Positions 34,730 to 47,904 are shown, numbered from the stretch's first letter. The stretch: 64,000 nucleotides of DNA from Steromphala cineraria (GCA_916613615.1 OU744730.1:31096815-31160814); one strand, 5' to 3'. Program-made: numbers and translations. The notes: generated by a model from the sequence alone, not told the origin.

Positions 34730-35011
34730 ACATACAAAATAACTTTAACAAACATTTGAGACAACTTTTGCAAATCTATATACCTTCTGTTCCCGTTTAA
34801 AACCTCGTTGGATTTCAAACTCTGAGTATCATAGATATAACTGTTTGTAGCATTGCAGCTGGCTTTCTGGTGTGCAATCAAGTGTCTTTGAGATCCATTG
34901 TCATTATGTATATAAAAAGATGCCGTTATTGATCAGTTGTGCTCTATAACCTATCATATGTCAGCATCATCGTGGATAAATGAGTAGCTCAATTAAGGCT
35001 GGCCTTTTTAA
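34730..35011 (-). promoter_or_regulatory. Promoter/first-exon cassette copy 2, donor lost
   Basis: Minus strand. The TATA-position sequence is TTAAAAAGG (35003-35011), preceded by the conserved GTAATTGTAATT block. Leader homology extends to TCAAATGTTTGTTAAAG, but the GTAAGT donor is replaced by TTTTGTATG. It is a decayed copy. Confidence 0.5.
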
Positions 35012-35984
35012 CTACCTGTATTCTCTCAGGTAGAATTACAATTACCTTGGACGACGGGGTCTTTCATCGCGTAATTGTACATTAGAAAAGTCCTTTGTAT
35101 TCAAGAAGGGACAAAGGTACGCTAATAAGAAAACAGGGCCAGTTTTTCATGTCCCAAGCAATACATCTTTTCTATTATTTTTCTTTTAGATAAACATGGG
35201 AGTCTGGATGTTCATGATTCAAAAAATATTTGTTGGACATAAGAGCAAATTATATTGTCTAAGGATCATTTCATTGAACTTGGGCTGTCCTCTTATTCGT
35301 GTCTCATACTTATCATATATAATGAAAAGTGTTCTTGAACGTAATTTGATACCTTTGTTTAAAGAAATAAGTTGGAATTTCTCAATCTATGAAATCTCAA
35401 TTTGACTTTTCTTCTCAAATTGATTGGTTGTGCTGAATAATAGTCAGTTCCATCTTTACTTCCCTGGAACCTTTTGCACCATGCCTTCATACATCGACAT
35501 GTACTCTGAATTATCCAAATAGCTACTTCAGATCTTATATTGAGTTATAACTATCATATTTTCTTCAGACAACGAAGTTAATTTTTTAACACACAGCATA
35601 TTTGTTTTGAAGCACTTGTCAAACAGATTTGTTAATTTGTTTTCATATTAAAAATCATTATCTACCATCCAATTAGTGGCCTGAGAATATTGTTGCAAAC
35701 AACCTTGGCAAATCTTTACAGTATTGAATAACGATACATGTATGTACATTGCGTTGAAATGGCAAACTCGGTTTATGAATACACTTTTTGTCATAAGTAT
35801 CTTCATCAAGATTTACGTTTCAGCATCAAATATACAAAGAGTTTTTCATTTGCAAGAAATATTTGTCTATCTCAGAATTTATATTAGTTATGAAGTCCGT
35901 ATGTTAGTCAATTATCCTCCCAGCGGTCACATTATTTCCTCAATGTTGGGTAAATTCTTTTACAAGTACCGGGTCGATAGTTCC

Positions 35985-36200
35985 CATGTGAGATGGATAT
36001 CAGATTTATTCAGACTAAATAGGAATTTAAGTATTCCAAGGAAAGCTAATGAGACACCAGGGCCTGTGACTGTCAGACAATGTGACTTATCTGTTATCGT
36101 CACTACCAAAGGTACATCTTCAAAGAAAACTGGTAATCTTCGGGAAAGATTGTCCTTTTACTTTAGACAAAGCAACGCAATCTTCGGGAGATATTGACCT
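35985..36200. repeat. Diverged copy of the GAGACATCAGGG module
   Basis: AAGTATTCCAAGGAAAGCTA, ATGAGACACCAGGGCC and GACTTATCTGTTATCGTCAC match the 94-bp units at 50 kb and single copies at 46.2 and 57.1 kb. A 157-codon plus-strand ORF (35724-36197) overlaps it but is not preserved in the other copies. Confidence 0.7.
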
Positions 36201-36610
36201 TTTATTTTTGCAACAGCATAAGAACAATATTTCTTTGAGATCCCTACATATACTTTAATATATATTCATGAAAAACAACATGTTATCAAAAAAGAAGTAT
36301 GAATTTGAATTTGCAAAATTGTTTTAACATTGTAATAGTCATATAACAATTGACATGAATAAGAGAGTTTGCAAATGAAAAGCAGATATGATTGGTCATA
36401 CCATGAGAAGTCTGTTAGAAATGCTCTAATGAAAAATATGTTTTATCATATTGTTTTAATAAAATGTTATTACGATGCCATATATGGTGAATTATAAAAG
36501 CATCAGCTGACATTAAAAAAACTTGTGTGAAGTGATTAGTAAAATAAATATAATTCATCTTGACTGAATATCGACACATTCATTCCATGAAACCATAGCA
36601 GATGAAACCC

Positions 36611-36811
36611 AGTGCCTTTCAAAGCTATTGGTTACCTTGTATACACCTGAAAACCACTTCTAGTTGTCATTGAAATCTAAAGACATCATTTCAGAAATAA
36701 ATGTAAGACTTAGTGCCTTTACACTGCTATTGGTAACATTATATTCACCTGAATATCCCTTCTAGTTGTTCTTGAAATGTAAAGACATCATTTTAGAATT
36801 TACTGTAAAAT
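36611..36811. repeat. Two-copy tandem repeat, 101-bp offset
   Basis: AGTGCCTTT..GCTATTGGT, CACCTGAA, CTTCTAGTTGT and AAAGACATCATTT occur twice, starting at 36612 and 36712. Confidence 0.8.
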
Positions 36812-37618
36812 TAATTGCATTCAGACCTTTGGTTTCCGACCTGCTTAATCATGATACCAGGATTGAATGATCTTCCATTCTTACCAGTTACATCAATAGA
36901 AGTAATTGATCATTGTCAAGTTAATTAGATAATGGAGATAGTGGCGGTCAGTGGTCAATTACAGAAGCTGGGTAGGTTATTCAGTCTGGTCGATGGCTAG
37001 AGTTACTATATTATGTACTTCACGATACACAACTTTAGCATGTAAATGGTCTGCATATAAAATATTTTTAAATACCTGCTGTTTATCAAGCTTGGATACA
37101 CAGAGTCAACTACAGATCTAAACAGAGTCCTCCAGACTTTTAGATATAATGGGGTTAATCTGTGAAACATTATAGCCAAAATACCTCTGATTCAATGTTT
37201 TGACTGCAGTCTTGGTCAATAAAATGAAAAATATTATCATTGTGAAAACCTAAACAACCCAAACAAAATTCAAATTTATTATTTTACATGCCTAAAATAT
37301 CATATATTCAACTGGGATATTCATATACATTTCTTGGGTGATGAACAATAAAAACGTTAAATCCTTGCTGTTTGATCGTGTTCAAATCATAACTATCAAC
37401 GTACCAGAATGGAAGACACACCAAACAAATGTATGAAGTCCTTGAATTATCTGCACAACTTGTTACGTTCAGGTGAAATGAAACAGTAATTTTCAATTCA
37501 GTGTTATCAGGTTTACACATTCTATTCGATTTGTCCTATTTTTATTTTATATTCTTATGACAAGTCTTAAAGTATTTATATCGAATGGTCATCGGCTTTC
37601 TGGCATCATTAATCTTAA

Positions 37619-37950
37619 AGGGGCAGTAGAACGTATTTTTCACTGATAATTGTAAGTTATTGTTAAATATACTATTTTGACAGTGTAAAAAATGTCATTG
37701 CACAAGTCAATCACCCATAGTCAGAGGACAAAGTATGAAGATTCACACAAAATCCATTGGCGGCCATTTTTTTTGAACTCCTTTAATTCATTTTGTGTAA
37801 GAAAAAGGAATCGCATGGCTAACCTTTCCGTTATATATTTGAATTATTACTGCTCCATTTAGTTTAAATACTTTGTCTTTCAATTGGAACCATTAATTTT
37901 CATTTTCCCGACATCACCTTATACTGCCCCTAAAACGTGCAACTGACCCT
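37619..37950 (-). mobile_element. piggyBac-like MITE, full length
   Basis: Flanked by TTAA (37615-37618, 37951-37954), with mutated terminal repeats (AGGGGCAGTAGAACG and GTGCAACTGACCCT). The internal GGCGGCCATTTTTTT and CCATAGTCAGAGGACAAAGT identify the family. Confidence 0.9.
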
Positions 37951-38550
37951 TTAATGTCAATATATGGCTGATATTAATCATTATTAGTATTTTTAATCTA
38001 TTTATATTTCAATTGTGACACATTCCGGTTGACGGTTAGAATAATATGTCTGGCTGTATGTGATAAAACATTAATTTGGATACAATGTTTCAAGGAAGAC
38101 GTTCTTATGTGAGATGAGAAAAATCCAACATCATCCATCATTATCTTGGACATATGCCAGACTACATCAATCAGGTCAATGTTTTGTTAGTTGTTTTGTA
38201 TGTAAATTCCTAATTGATTGTTTTGACAGCTATGTGAGAAAACACACGTGAAAAACAACAACGCAGTTAAAATATCTAGTAATTTCAAATTTACATTCAA
38301 TCATAGTTTCATATGCACACAGATGTATGTGATACATAATTGCAACTGAATATGAAGTATTACAATATCGATCAAAGGCTTTAGTACAGAGACAGGTGCA
38401 TGCAATGAACCGATAACAACATATGAATATTGACAACAATGATATGATAGTGATATTCCTAACAATAGTATACCAATAAGTAACAAGGTAAGAATTCTAA
38501 GGTTCGTGGACATTAAACCTTTAAACTTTTGGACTTTGGTGATGATATGA

Positions 38551-38672
38551 CTTTCAGGTAAACTAATGAGTCTAGATACAGGTGATTCCAATCAATATGC
38601 AACGGAAACTGTCAAGAAATAATCAGTTCCAGTTTGTCCACAGGATCATGTGTCTCAACTAACCAAGGCTAT
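38551..38672. repeat. Near-identical copy of 33921-34036
   Basis: CTTTCAGGTAAACTAATGAG, GGTGATTCCAATCAATATGC and AGTTTGTCCACAGGATCATG are shared with only a few differences. This is much higher identity than the rest of the cassette array, so it is a recent duplication or gene conversion. 38680-40600 shows nothing. Confidence 0.9.
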
Positions 38673-40604
38673 GCTATGTTCTAATCCTGTCTCCTGATGT
38701 TTATCAATAGGCTGTTAAGGTAACTCGAATGTTGCAATTCAACAGTCTTGGCGTATTTATTAACATACTAGACTCGAAGATCGGATAAAAATCAGTTTGG
38801 ATGCTTCAACCATATACTGTTGTGTTGTTATTTCTGAAATGTTTCTTTCATACAAACTACATATAAACTATGCGTTACTTTAATTTTAACCAAATTTCTG
38901 GCAACCTGAGGTTGAAGGAAGTCTGACTGAACTGCAGTCTGTATTCACAAGGATTCTGGATTATTGGATATTATCACTGCATATTATCACATATTTCTGA
39001 ATAATATCACTGCAGCTTTTTTTCATAATTACCATGTTATTAGTTTATTGAATAACAAGCACATTAAGGCTTTTGGTAGTAACTATTCTTTGTTAAAAAC
39101 ATGATGTACATGTATACTTCAAAATCTCTTTTGTCACAGTACTTTTCTGTAGATTGAGAGATATCTTTTTCTGAACCTGTAACTTTGTTTTATTATGTTC
39201 ACAAATGCAATCCATTTGAATGAAAGGACAGTGAATTATCATCCAGGATAAGTTTTCTTCCTAAATCCTATACTTTTCATAGAATACATTTTGCTAATGA
39301 TCAATCGACGTGGTATAATAAGATGAACCTTATCATAAAAAATGACATAGAGTAAATGTGAAGTTAAGACCTGATTCTACCAGTAAGCTTTCTGTTTCTA
39401 GTTACTTGCCCTGAACTCGGTGTTTTTATGATTTCTATCAGTTTGCGATCAACAGACAAATATCGTGCAAATGAACTCTTCTCTGCCTAAACATTGACTA
39501 AATGATTGCACAATAACGCTTTTTTCGTTTACATTTTTGTTATATTAGAATACCCAAAATATTGTGCCAAAAAAGCAACTTAATATTTCATACTCAAATA
39601 ACGTTTTGAACTTAATGACGATTCCAAATAACCGTTTTGAATATAAAATTTATCCAAGCTTGTTTACGATTCTCTGCTAAGAAAATAACATGTAATGAAA
39701 ACTATATGAAATGATGATAGAACTAGCTTACCCTAATTTTTTGTGAGTTTGCTTTGTGAGGATATCCAGTTTGAAAATCAACGACTTTGGTAGAAATATT
39801 TATGTTTCCGAACTTTGAGATTTGTCACCATGGATACGATTACTTCAATTACTAAACAAACCATGCCCGTACCTTACTGACAGTTTCCTGTTTGAATGTT
39901 AATTTTTGAGAATGATGCCATATAGATTATAACTAAGAAAAAACACTAAAAGAGGAAAGCATACCAAACACATGCATGGAAAACAATGAAAATGTCAACT
40001 AGATTAGAAATATAACAATATAACAAATGTACCTCATAAACTAAAGAAAACATATTCTACTACCAAGTGAAAAAAGCCAAAAACGTCCTTGGAGGACTCT
40101 TTGTTTTCTTAATGATTGATAGAGACCACGTGAGACAAGTAACTTAAAAGAGAATTGAAAAAGTTGAAAAATAAATAAAATAATTCCTAAACAAATATAA
40201 ACAACTCATAAATGATGCTTGTTCCATTCGTTCCATAAGAACTTGCTGTTAACTAAATGTTAATGGTAAGTTAGTTCTATCGAAACATCATCCTTCTCTT
40301 ATGAGTCCTTTAAGCATAGCTTGCAAATGTGCAATCGTTACAAATAACATGTCTACATTTCTAAAGTAATATAAACATTCCTAATGTAAAAATCGTCCGA
40401 GAACCATATGATTTCAGCCACAAAGATAAAGCAACAACCAAAAACCTTTAGTTTGTTTCTGCAAGTCAAGTTAACATGAAACGGAAAAGAATCCTAACTG
40501 AAAAAGGTCACGTGTCGTCTGTCTCGTGTTAGGGTTTGCAAGGAGAATTGCATTTAAGTTATACCACACTATTAAAAAAACCAAAAAACTTCAAAGGTAC
40601 TTAC

Positions 40605-40877
40605 TTGAAACGAGCTTCTTGACAAACATTGAGATCATTTAAGACCTTCAGAATATGTCAAATGTTTGAAACCTCTTGTTTGATAATTACGTCTAGAGTA
40701 TCATAAAAGTATTTGTAAGCATTCAGCTGGCATTCTGGTCTTCCATAAAATGTCTTTAAAAACCCCAGTGTCTTCAAACATAACAAAAGATGGTGATATT
40801 GATCTTTTGTGCTCTCTAAACTATCAAATAACAACATCGTGGATAAAAAGTAGCTCAATTACAGTTTGCCTTTTATA
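40605..40877 (-). promoter_or_regulatory. Promoter/first-exon cassette copy 3 with TATA box
   Basis: Minus strand. TATAAAAGG (40869-40877) is preceded by GTAATTGCAATTACG. A leader of about 240 nt ends CGTTTCAA at a GTAAGT donor (40604). A 66-codon frame in the leader is not shared by the other copies. On the plus strand, the CTTTCAGGTAAA block follows at 41025. Confidence 0.6.
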
Positions 40878-42901
40878 CTACCTGCATTACCTCGGGCGTA
40901 ATTGCAATTACGTTTAACGTATGGGTCGTACATCCCGTAAATATGTAATTAGAACATTACTTTACTGCTATTGCTTAGAACGGACTTTTTTTTATTAATG
41001 TCACCGACAAAACATTTTTCTTATTGAATTTGACTTTCAGGTAAAATAGTGAGTCTGTAAGTAGATGATGTCAAAAGTATCTTTAGCAAATAAACACCAA
41101 ATCGGTTTCAGATTATTTTAATCATTTTAATCATCATAGGCTGCTCTCTATACAACATCCAATTGGTGTATTTCATACGCATGTATAAATCAAATGATTG
41201 TTGACAGTTATGTGATGTAATTTGATAATTCTTTTCTTATAAATTTCTAGATTAATATTTTTAATATATAAGTTTCCTGTGACTCATGTCAGTTGCGGAC
41301 AGCCAAAATATATGTCTTGAACAGATATATGATTTCATACTTGATGAAAATGTATGGATACATTGTAGGCTTTGCTAAAAACTTTTATCAATTCTAGTCT
41401 GTGAAAATATATTTAATTGGCGAAGCATATACATGAATCAAATATATCATGTTTTTGTATGTGAAATATCATCATTTTGATGTCAAAACAATATTATCAA
41501 AGACATATCCCTACATCAAGAATGGCTATCGTGTTTTTCATAACATATAAATGGTGACATAATTCATTATTGAACTAAAGAAAGCTGTACTTTAATCATT
41601 CCTTATAACATATATTTAACAGGCTAATTTGTTAGTCTTGAAATAAAAGAAATATCTTGAAATCCAATAATGTCCGCATCAGACAGAATCATGACGTGTT
41701 TAATATAAGTATAATTGTCATCATGATGATCGTGAGTTCAACATCTTGCATTCTATAAACTGTTTCTGTTGTCCAAACTTAGTTGGTGTCTCTCTGGTAA
41801 CAAAAACATCGTGACATGTATCAGATAAAACTTTTAATTGACAGGAGCATAAACAGAATCTCTTTGTTATGATGGGCATGTATCTCTTTCAGATTGTGGC
41901 ATGCTTCTTGCAGATTATTCACTCTATTATCATTTCTAGCTATATTTACAGACTTACCCGAACAAAGATCTATGTTCGCCTATAGTTAAACCATTACATC
42001 TTTTCAGAAAGTACTTTTCTTATCATGAGTTAGATGTAAACAAGGGAATTGCAATGCTATCACCTATTGAAAACATAGAAAAACATAACTTAATAGATGG
42101 CGGTACCGGAATGGGTAGAATCTATCTCTGTGACTGTGACTTTGTAACAGGAACAAGAACAAATTTAGAAAAGTGACCTCAAAATGATGATGAATTTGAT
42201 AGACACAAAGATGTCTTGAGAGTACTCTGAAATTAACTGTCTGTTTAAATAATAGACTCTAATTAGCTACACCATTAAGTCATAAATTGTTTTTATAACA
42301 AATATCTTGTATCTTGTAAATATCCCAAAGCATAGAACTAGATACAACATTATATCTACACAGATGTGTGTTACATAATATAGCAACTGAATATGTGCTG
42401 CAGCAATATCAGTAATAAGTAACAAACTGACAATAATATATGAATATTGGTAACATGATAGAGAAATTGTTTTTACAAGTGTTATGCAGAAATAAGAAAG
42501 AAAGGAAGCTAAGATCCATAAAGATTAAATCTTGAAAGTGTTATAAATTCAAAAAGCTGAACATGAAATTTTACAATAATTTGTTTAATTAAATGAAACA
42601 TTTGTAGATTCGTATAAAATTCGTAACATGAACTGCAGCAATTTAACGATTAATCGCTATTAGTACTTCTTTATGTTTTTGTATTTAACCGACAACCGTG
42701 AAGCATAAACAGTATGGCAATGGATACACAACTTTACATGTTAAGAAAGATATTCTATCATTTTTGAAACATTACAGTTAACATACCCAAATATATGTCC
42801 TATACATGTTTGTATGTACATGTCATACCTAGGATGCAAATCAACATTAAATTTTTCAAAAAATCTTTCTTAAAAGCGTTCCTTATAAAGGCAAAACTTA
42901 C

Positions 42902-43141
42902 TTGAAATCAATTTTTGCGCAAACATCTGAGACCTTGTCACAACTTGTTTCAATTTTAAACTATTTGCAACAATTGGAAACCGTTGCTCGGATAGATGAG
43001 ACATCCTTGTCTAATCCAATGCTTCTATAAAGTCCACTGTCAACATCTTTAACATACGTTCGTCATATCGATCCTATTTGGTCTCATTCTGTCCTATCAT
43101 GTAGCGAGTACGAGTAGATCAATTATGGCTGGCCTTTTATA
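42902..43141 (-). promoter_or_regulatory. Promoter/first-exon cassette copy 4 with TATA box
   Basis: Minus strand. TATAAAAGG (43133-43141) is in GTGGTATAAAAGGCCAGCC, with upstream GAGGTAATTGTAATTCC. The leader carries CTACATGATAGGACAGAATG and GACAGTGGACTTTATAGAAG and ends GATTTCAA at GTAAGT. It is the best-preserved cassette. 41060-42890 shows no feature. Confidence 0.62.
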
Positions 43142-43511
43142 CCACTACCTGTATTCGCTCAGTTGGAATTACAATTACCTCGAAAGACGAAGTCTTTCAT
43201 CCCGAAAAATATGCATGAGAAAAATCAGTTGTGTCCATAACAATGGACGTAAAATGCAAGGCCATTTTGAAAGTGGGCTGTTATTTTCTCTATGTAACCA
43301 AGAACAAACAGTTTTTTTGTCATTTGAATTTTCAGGTAAACTAATAAGTGCAAGAAGGGCTGTCCTTTCTTTATGTTACGAACACAGCAAAAGCAACCTT
43401 TCTATTCATGTTAACTGTCGGGTAAAGTGATGAGTGCAATTCATGCAACGGAGGAGTGTCAAGGAGTAATGAGTTCAAGTTTGCCAATCAATTCAGGGTT
43501 TTCTATATATA

Positions 43512-43790
43512 AAGGGGGCGGGGTAGTGCAGTGGTTAGCGCGTTCGGCTTCGGTTCAAGAGGTTCATGTTTCGAATCCCGCCGGGGGGGGGGGGGGGGGG
43601 GGGGGCAATTTTGTCTGCAGTAGGGAACTGTTCTACACCCAGTCAGGTTTGGGTGCAATGCTACACTGAATTTCATCACAGAACCATTTACTTATGGTTC
43701 GTTAGTTCCAGCCGACGCTCGCACGTTTTACGGCATTGCATAACCACACTTAAGTGAAAACGGCGTTAAACCCTAGTTAAGCCCTCTATA
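43512..43790 (+). mobile_element. Second tRNA-derived SINE family with 23-G tract
   Basis: The head has GGTAGTGCAGTGGTTAGCGC and TTTCGAATCCCGCC, followed by 23 G residues (43583-43605). The body ends AACGGCGTTAAACCCTAGTT, a module different from the SINEs at 12.4 and 28.1 kb. The G run may be of uncertain length in the assembly. Confidence 0.7.
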
Positions 43791-43905
43791 TAGAACAATC
43801 AACGTGTCTCCTGTTACCGTACATACAATCAAAAGAATCATAAATCCATAATGAAAGACAATCTTTGATTAGTCCAATATCATCTTTCCCGATGATATAT
43901 CTTAA

Positions 43906-44225
43906 AGGGGCATTAGCACGCTTTTAGGGGGAACATATTAAGGTGATGTCAGGAAAATGGTTCCAATTGAAAGACAATGTATTTAAACTAGATTAAGCAG
44001 TAATTAATAATTCAAATATATAACATAAAGTTTAGCCATGCTTTCTTACACAAAATGGCCGCCAATGGACTTTATGTGAATCTTCATACTTTGTCCTCTT
44101 ACTATTGATGATGGGCTTGTGTAATGAGATTGTAGACAATGTCAATATAATACAGTTAGCAATAACTAACAATTATCAGTGAAACATTTAAGATATATAA
44201 TTATCAAAATCCTGCTACTGCCCCT
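43906..44225 (+). mobile_element. piggyBac-like MITE, full length
   Basis: TTAA flanks at 43902-43905 and 44226-44229. The ends are AGGGGCATTAGCACG and TCCTGCTACTGCCCCT. The family core includes AAAATGGCCGCCAATGG. 44230-45460 has no other feature. Confidence 0.92.
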
Positions 44226-45467
44226 TTAACAACAAGGTACATGTATAATATCAACATGATATTTTACTCTATTTTTACAATAGTTTTCAGCTATAAACGA
44301 AGAATAGAATTAATTTATTGGACATTTTATCCAACATAGATGCTAGGCTTACAATTTGTATGAAAATAACTGTTAGATTTCGATTAGCCTTAGTTTATCC
44401 TCAACAAATTATTGTTTACATACATGTAGGATATCTCAGACATCTGCAACCTCAAAACATTTATCAAATCAGTTATCAAATCAAACAAATTGAATAAGAA
44501 ATCAATAATGAAAGTTGTTCACATGGTAATCATGTTTATAATGTTCAAACGCTTATGTTAGTAAAAAAAATTACATTAGCAAGGTTTGATATCATCAACT
44601 GAATGTTCGTCATAAAAAATGCATAACCTTTAGATTTCATTTTACAGGCAAAATTTGCCATGCATGATCATAAACGGTATAATAATACACAAATTTGAGT
44701 TGCAACCATCAACAGAACAAGATAATGAAAATGACGCACATACCGCGACTAAGGGATTGCGAACATTTTATGCATGGTCTCAACTAAAAGCATTTGAAAA
44801 ATCTACACTCGTTTTAATGTAAAACTGTAAAATCTATACAAGAGCAAATGTACTTGTATTTTGAAAGTTGGATGATGTTAATGATTTGAAAATAGATGGG
44901 TTCTTATATCATCCATTCCTTTTGTTAAATATTAAATTTTGCAGAAACATCACTCTCTAAAAAGTGTTCCGTCGATTTAGAGTTCAGAATTTTGGCCTTT
45001 GTGAGGAAGTGAGAGTGTTACGACGTAAGATGTAATAACAGAGAGGGCTTAAATTGGAACTTGATTAGACATACATTATTCAAACACTCCTATTTATATG
45101 AAGATTCGTGTCTCGATGTGAGACTTTGAGAATTAGATATTGACATTGTATAAATTGTAGATTTAAGGTTTTCACAAGAGTTTGTCTGTTCAATGCATAT
45201 GACATATTTCAACAAGTTTCTGTCTTTTACATTCTCAATCAACATTGTGATGGTTATGTTATTAAATATTTTTAAAATATATCTATCGTAAACTGTAATG
45301 TAAAATCAAACTGAAAACATGCAATTGGGATAAAACAAGAATGTTCTCTTGGTTTCAAACATATATTATGATTAATATTTCACTCTTCTTTTGGTCAGTT
45401 ACGTAGTAAATACGCTGGTCATTTAAGTTCCCAGTGGTCTCATATTGTAACAAGAGTCACCAGAAGA

Positions 45468-46161
45468 TGACATATCCCACCGGTTCCACATGATCGTAAG
45501 ATGTAAACCTTTGAAAGATAATTGTAAATTTTTCAAGCAAGGTTCATAATAGTATGAGCTAATATATATGAAACGAAACCTTTCATGAACAGAGTCCAAA
45601 TAAGAACCGTTTCCATGGAATAATAAAAAATAAAATTTTCAGAAATGTGAAAATATCAAAAGGCACCACTTCAGTAGGTGGGCAATACACATGTAAAGTT
45701 TAAGAAAGATATGTGGACCGGTTTTTGAGTTCTGCTCCGGAAACGAAACCTTTCATGAACAGAGTCAAAATAAGAGCCGTTTCCATGGAAATAATAACAA
45801 ATAAAATTTTCAGAATTTGAAAATATCAAAAGGCACCACTTCAGTAGGTGGGCAATACACATGTAAAGTTTCAGAAAGATATGTGGACCGGTTTTTGAGT
45901 TCTGCTCCGGAAACGAAACCTTTCATGAACAGAGTCAAAATAAGAACCGTTTCCATGGAATAATAAAAAATAAAATTTTCAGAATTTGAAAATATCAAAA
46001 GGCACCACTTCAGTAGGTGGGCAATACACATGTAAAGTTTCAGAAAGATATGTGGACCGGTTTTTGAGTTCTGCTCCGGAAACGAAATGATTACGGAAGG
46101 ACGGACGGACGGACGGACAGGGTGATGACTATATCCCACGGTATTACATACCGGTGGGATA
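45468..46161 (+). mobile_element. Helentron/pearl-like non-autonomous element
   Basis: The left end is TATCCCACCGG and the right end is the complementary CCGGTGGGATA. The core is three tandem units of about 168 bp (45571-46083) with GAAACCTTTCATGAACAGAG, GGCACCACTTCAGTAGGTGG and TATGTGGACCGGTTTTTGAG. A GGAC tetranucleotide run follows, then a terminal hairpin around TATCCCACGGTAT/ATACCGGTGGGATA. This layout fits pearl/HINE elements of bivalves, which are Helitron-related. Confidence 0.75.
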
Positions 46162-46189
46162 AAAAGATGATGCACCAGTTTCAGGAAAT

Positions 46190-47890
46190 AGTCAACTATG
46201 TCATGGCGAGATGAAAATCGGAAATATTCAGACCAAATAGGACTGTAAGTATTCCCAGGAAAGCTAATGAGACATCAGGGCCCCCGATTGTCAGAAAATG
46301 AGACTAATCTCTTACCGTCGCCATCACAAATGTCCAACTTCAAACAGGTTTGCCAACTAGAAAGTCATCTGTGTTTCGTACATCATAAGACTGTTCGACA
46401 TAGCCGTTCTTTGAAGATCAACGTTACATCCTTTCAACATTAGTAAAGTTGGCCTTCGTATATGTTTATTTATGTTTTTTTATCCTGAAATAGATTAATA
46501 CATGTTTCTTTTGATTAAAAAATATAAATGAAACTTTAAACATAACTTTAAGCAAAAAAAGGGACTGTGTCATTGAAAAATGATTTAAACAATCACTATA
46601 AAGCAGTTAAATACATTATGACGATTAAGTCTAAACTTAACCAAAAAAAATTTAAATTACATCTTATGTACATTGAGTTATTTGTGGTATTGTTAATCAT
46701 GAAAGTGTTTTAAAAACCTAGGTAAGTTTTACAATATTATGTCTTAGATAATCTGTTTTAATTCTTGAAGACTGTCTTTGCATGTTGAAAGGAAGAATTA
46801 ACTTCCTCTATTTGTAAAACCAATTAGCTAATGGATAATGAAAATTAAGGATATATTAAGGCATTCGTAAACGGCTAAAGGGGGTCACTTGCTTAAGATC
46901 TGAGGTATCATGTCGTCCATGACTTGGTAAACGACCACAGAGAATGGTAAAAAAGTATTAATTTCTAATATCCATATCATATGACAAAGATTAAGAAATC
47001 TATAAAACAAATTTAACTCATTTAAACTTAACTAAACCTACAATTGTAACACAATTTTCCTCCTGAGAAATATCACGTGTATGTTGATTCCTTTACCTTG
47101 TTTAGGCATTTCCTTTGTGGTTCTTTATCTTGCGAATCACATATTGATTATTATAAAACTTGAAATAATGAACCTTTTATTCTTAAAATCTGTTCTGTGT
47201 GAAGATATGTGTCGCCATGTTACACTTACAGCACTGTTTTATCGACAACAGTTTCCATAAAAGGTTATGTTTCATCCTATGAAAGACATCTTCATATTAC
47301 AGTTCTTAAAGGTTACATGTATTTGTTAAATAATACACTAAGAGATGACACTCTGGATGATTACTGCTAACTCATGTTCAGAAGTAATAAGACTGAGTCA
47401 GCATATTCTATTTTTAAAGAGAACGATGACCAGGTCGCCATTATCTCTCCTCAGAGGCAGATTAAGTCATGAAAATTAATGTTGATGGAACCTCTGTTAT
47501 TATCAGACCACATCCCGGGTTTCCGGCAGTTTCTCATGGTGGAAGAAATTTCACCACAATCTATTTGATTTATTTATTAAAAACGTCTATTCTATCTCAA
47601 ATAAAGGATGGAACAAATAGTTTTCATTGTCCATATAAATGTACATGCAATAAGCGTTTTCCTAGAACAATTTGAGCCAAAATATAACTACCATGCTGCT
47701 CTTGTAAAATTCTTCATTGTCAGGCGTAAACAAAGCGAATTAGATAGAGAAAGACACATTTTATGCCTCTAAGGGGCTTCAACAAAAACATTGTTTTCAC
47801 TTCAGATGGATTTATGGGGCCACATTACTCATGTTAAGTTACCTGGCAGCGATGCAAAGGTTTTTCTCTATGATGATGGCAAGAAGAAAT
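46190..47890. repeat. Paralogous block A of the right-hand tandem array
   Basis: Contains single copies of modules also found in blocks B and C: GAGACATCAGGGCCC (46270), the GACATCTTCATATTACAGTT segment (47285) and the GATGATGGCAAGAAGAAAT segment (47870). The module order matches block B (49.6-53.4 kb). No open coding sequence is shared. Confidence 0.6.
47437..47600. mobile_element. Mutator-like MITE, truncated old copy
   Basis: ATCTCTCCTCAGAGGCAGAT, GATGGAACCTCTGTTATTAT and GGTTTCCGGCAGTTTCTC match the left half of the 28904-29251 element. The right half is missing. It lies inside block A. Confidence 0.6.
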
Positions 47891-47904
47891 AGCTTGACCC
47901 TTAA

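Noticed and set aside
35724..36197. 157-codon plus-strand ORF, longest apparently unassigned frame in the right half
   Set aside because: It overlaps a repeat module whose other copies (46.2, 50.0, 57.1 kb) do not keep the frame. It has no domain motif or splice context.
43427..43757. Glycine-rich ORFs at 43.4-43.8 kb
   Set aside because: They are produced by the poly-G tract inside a SINE.
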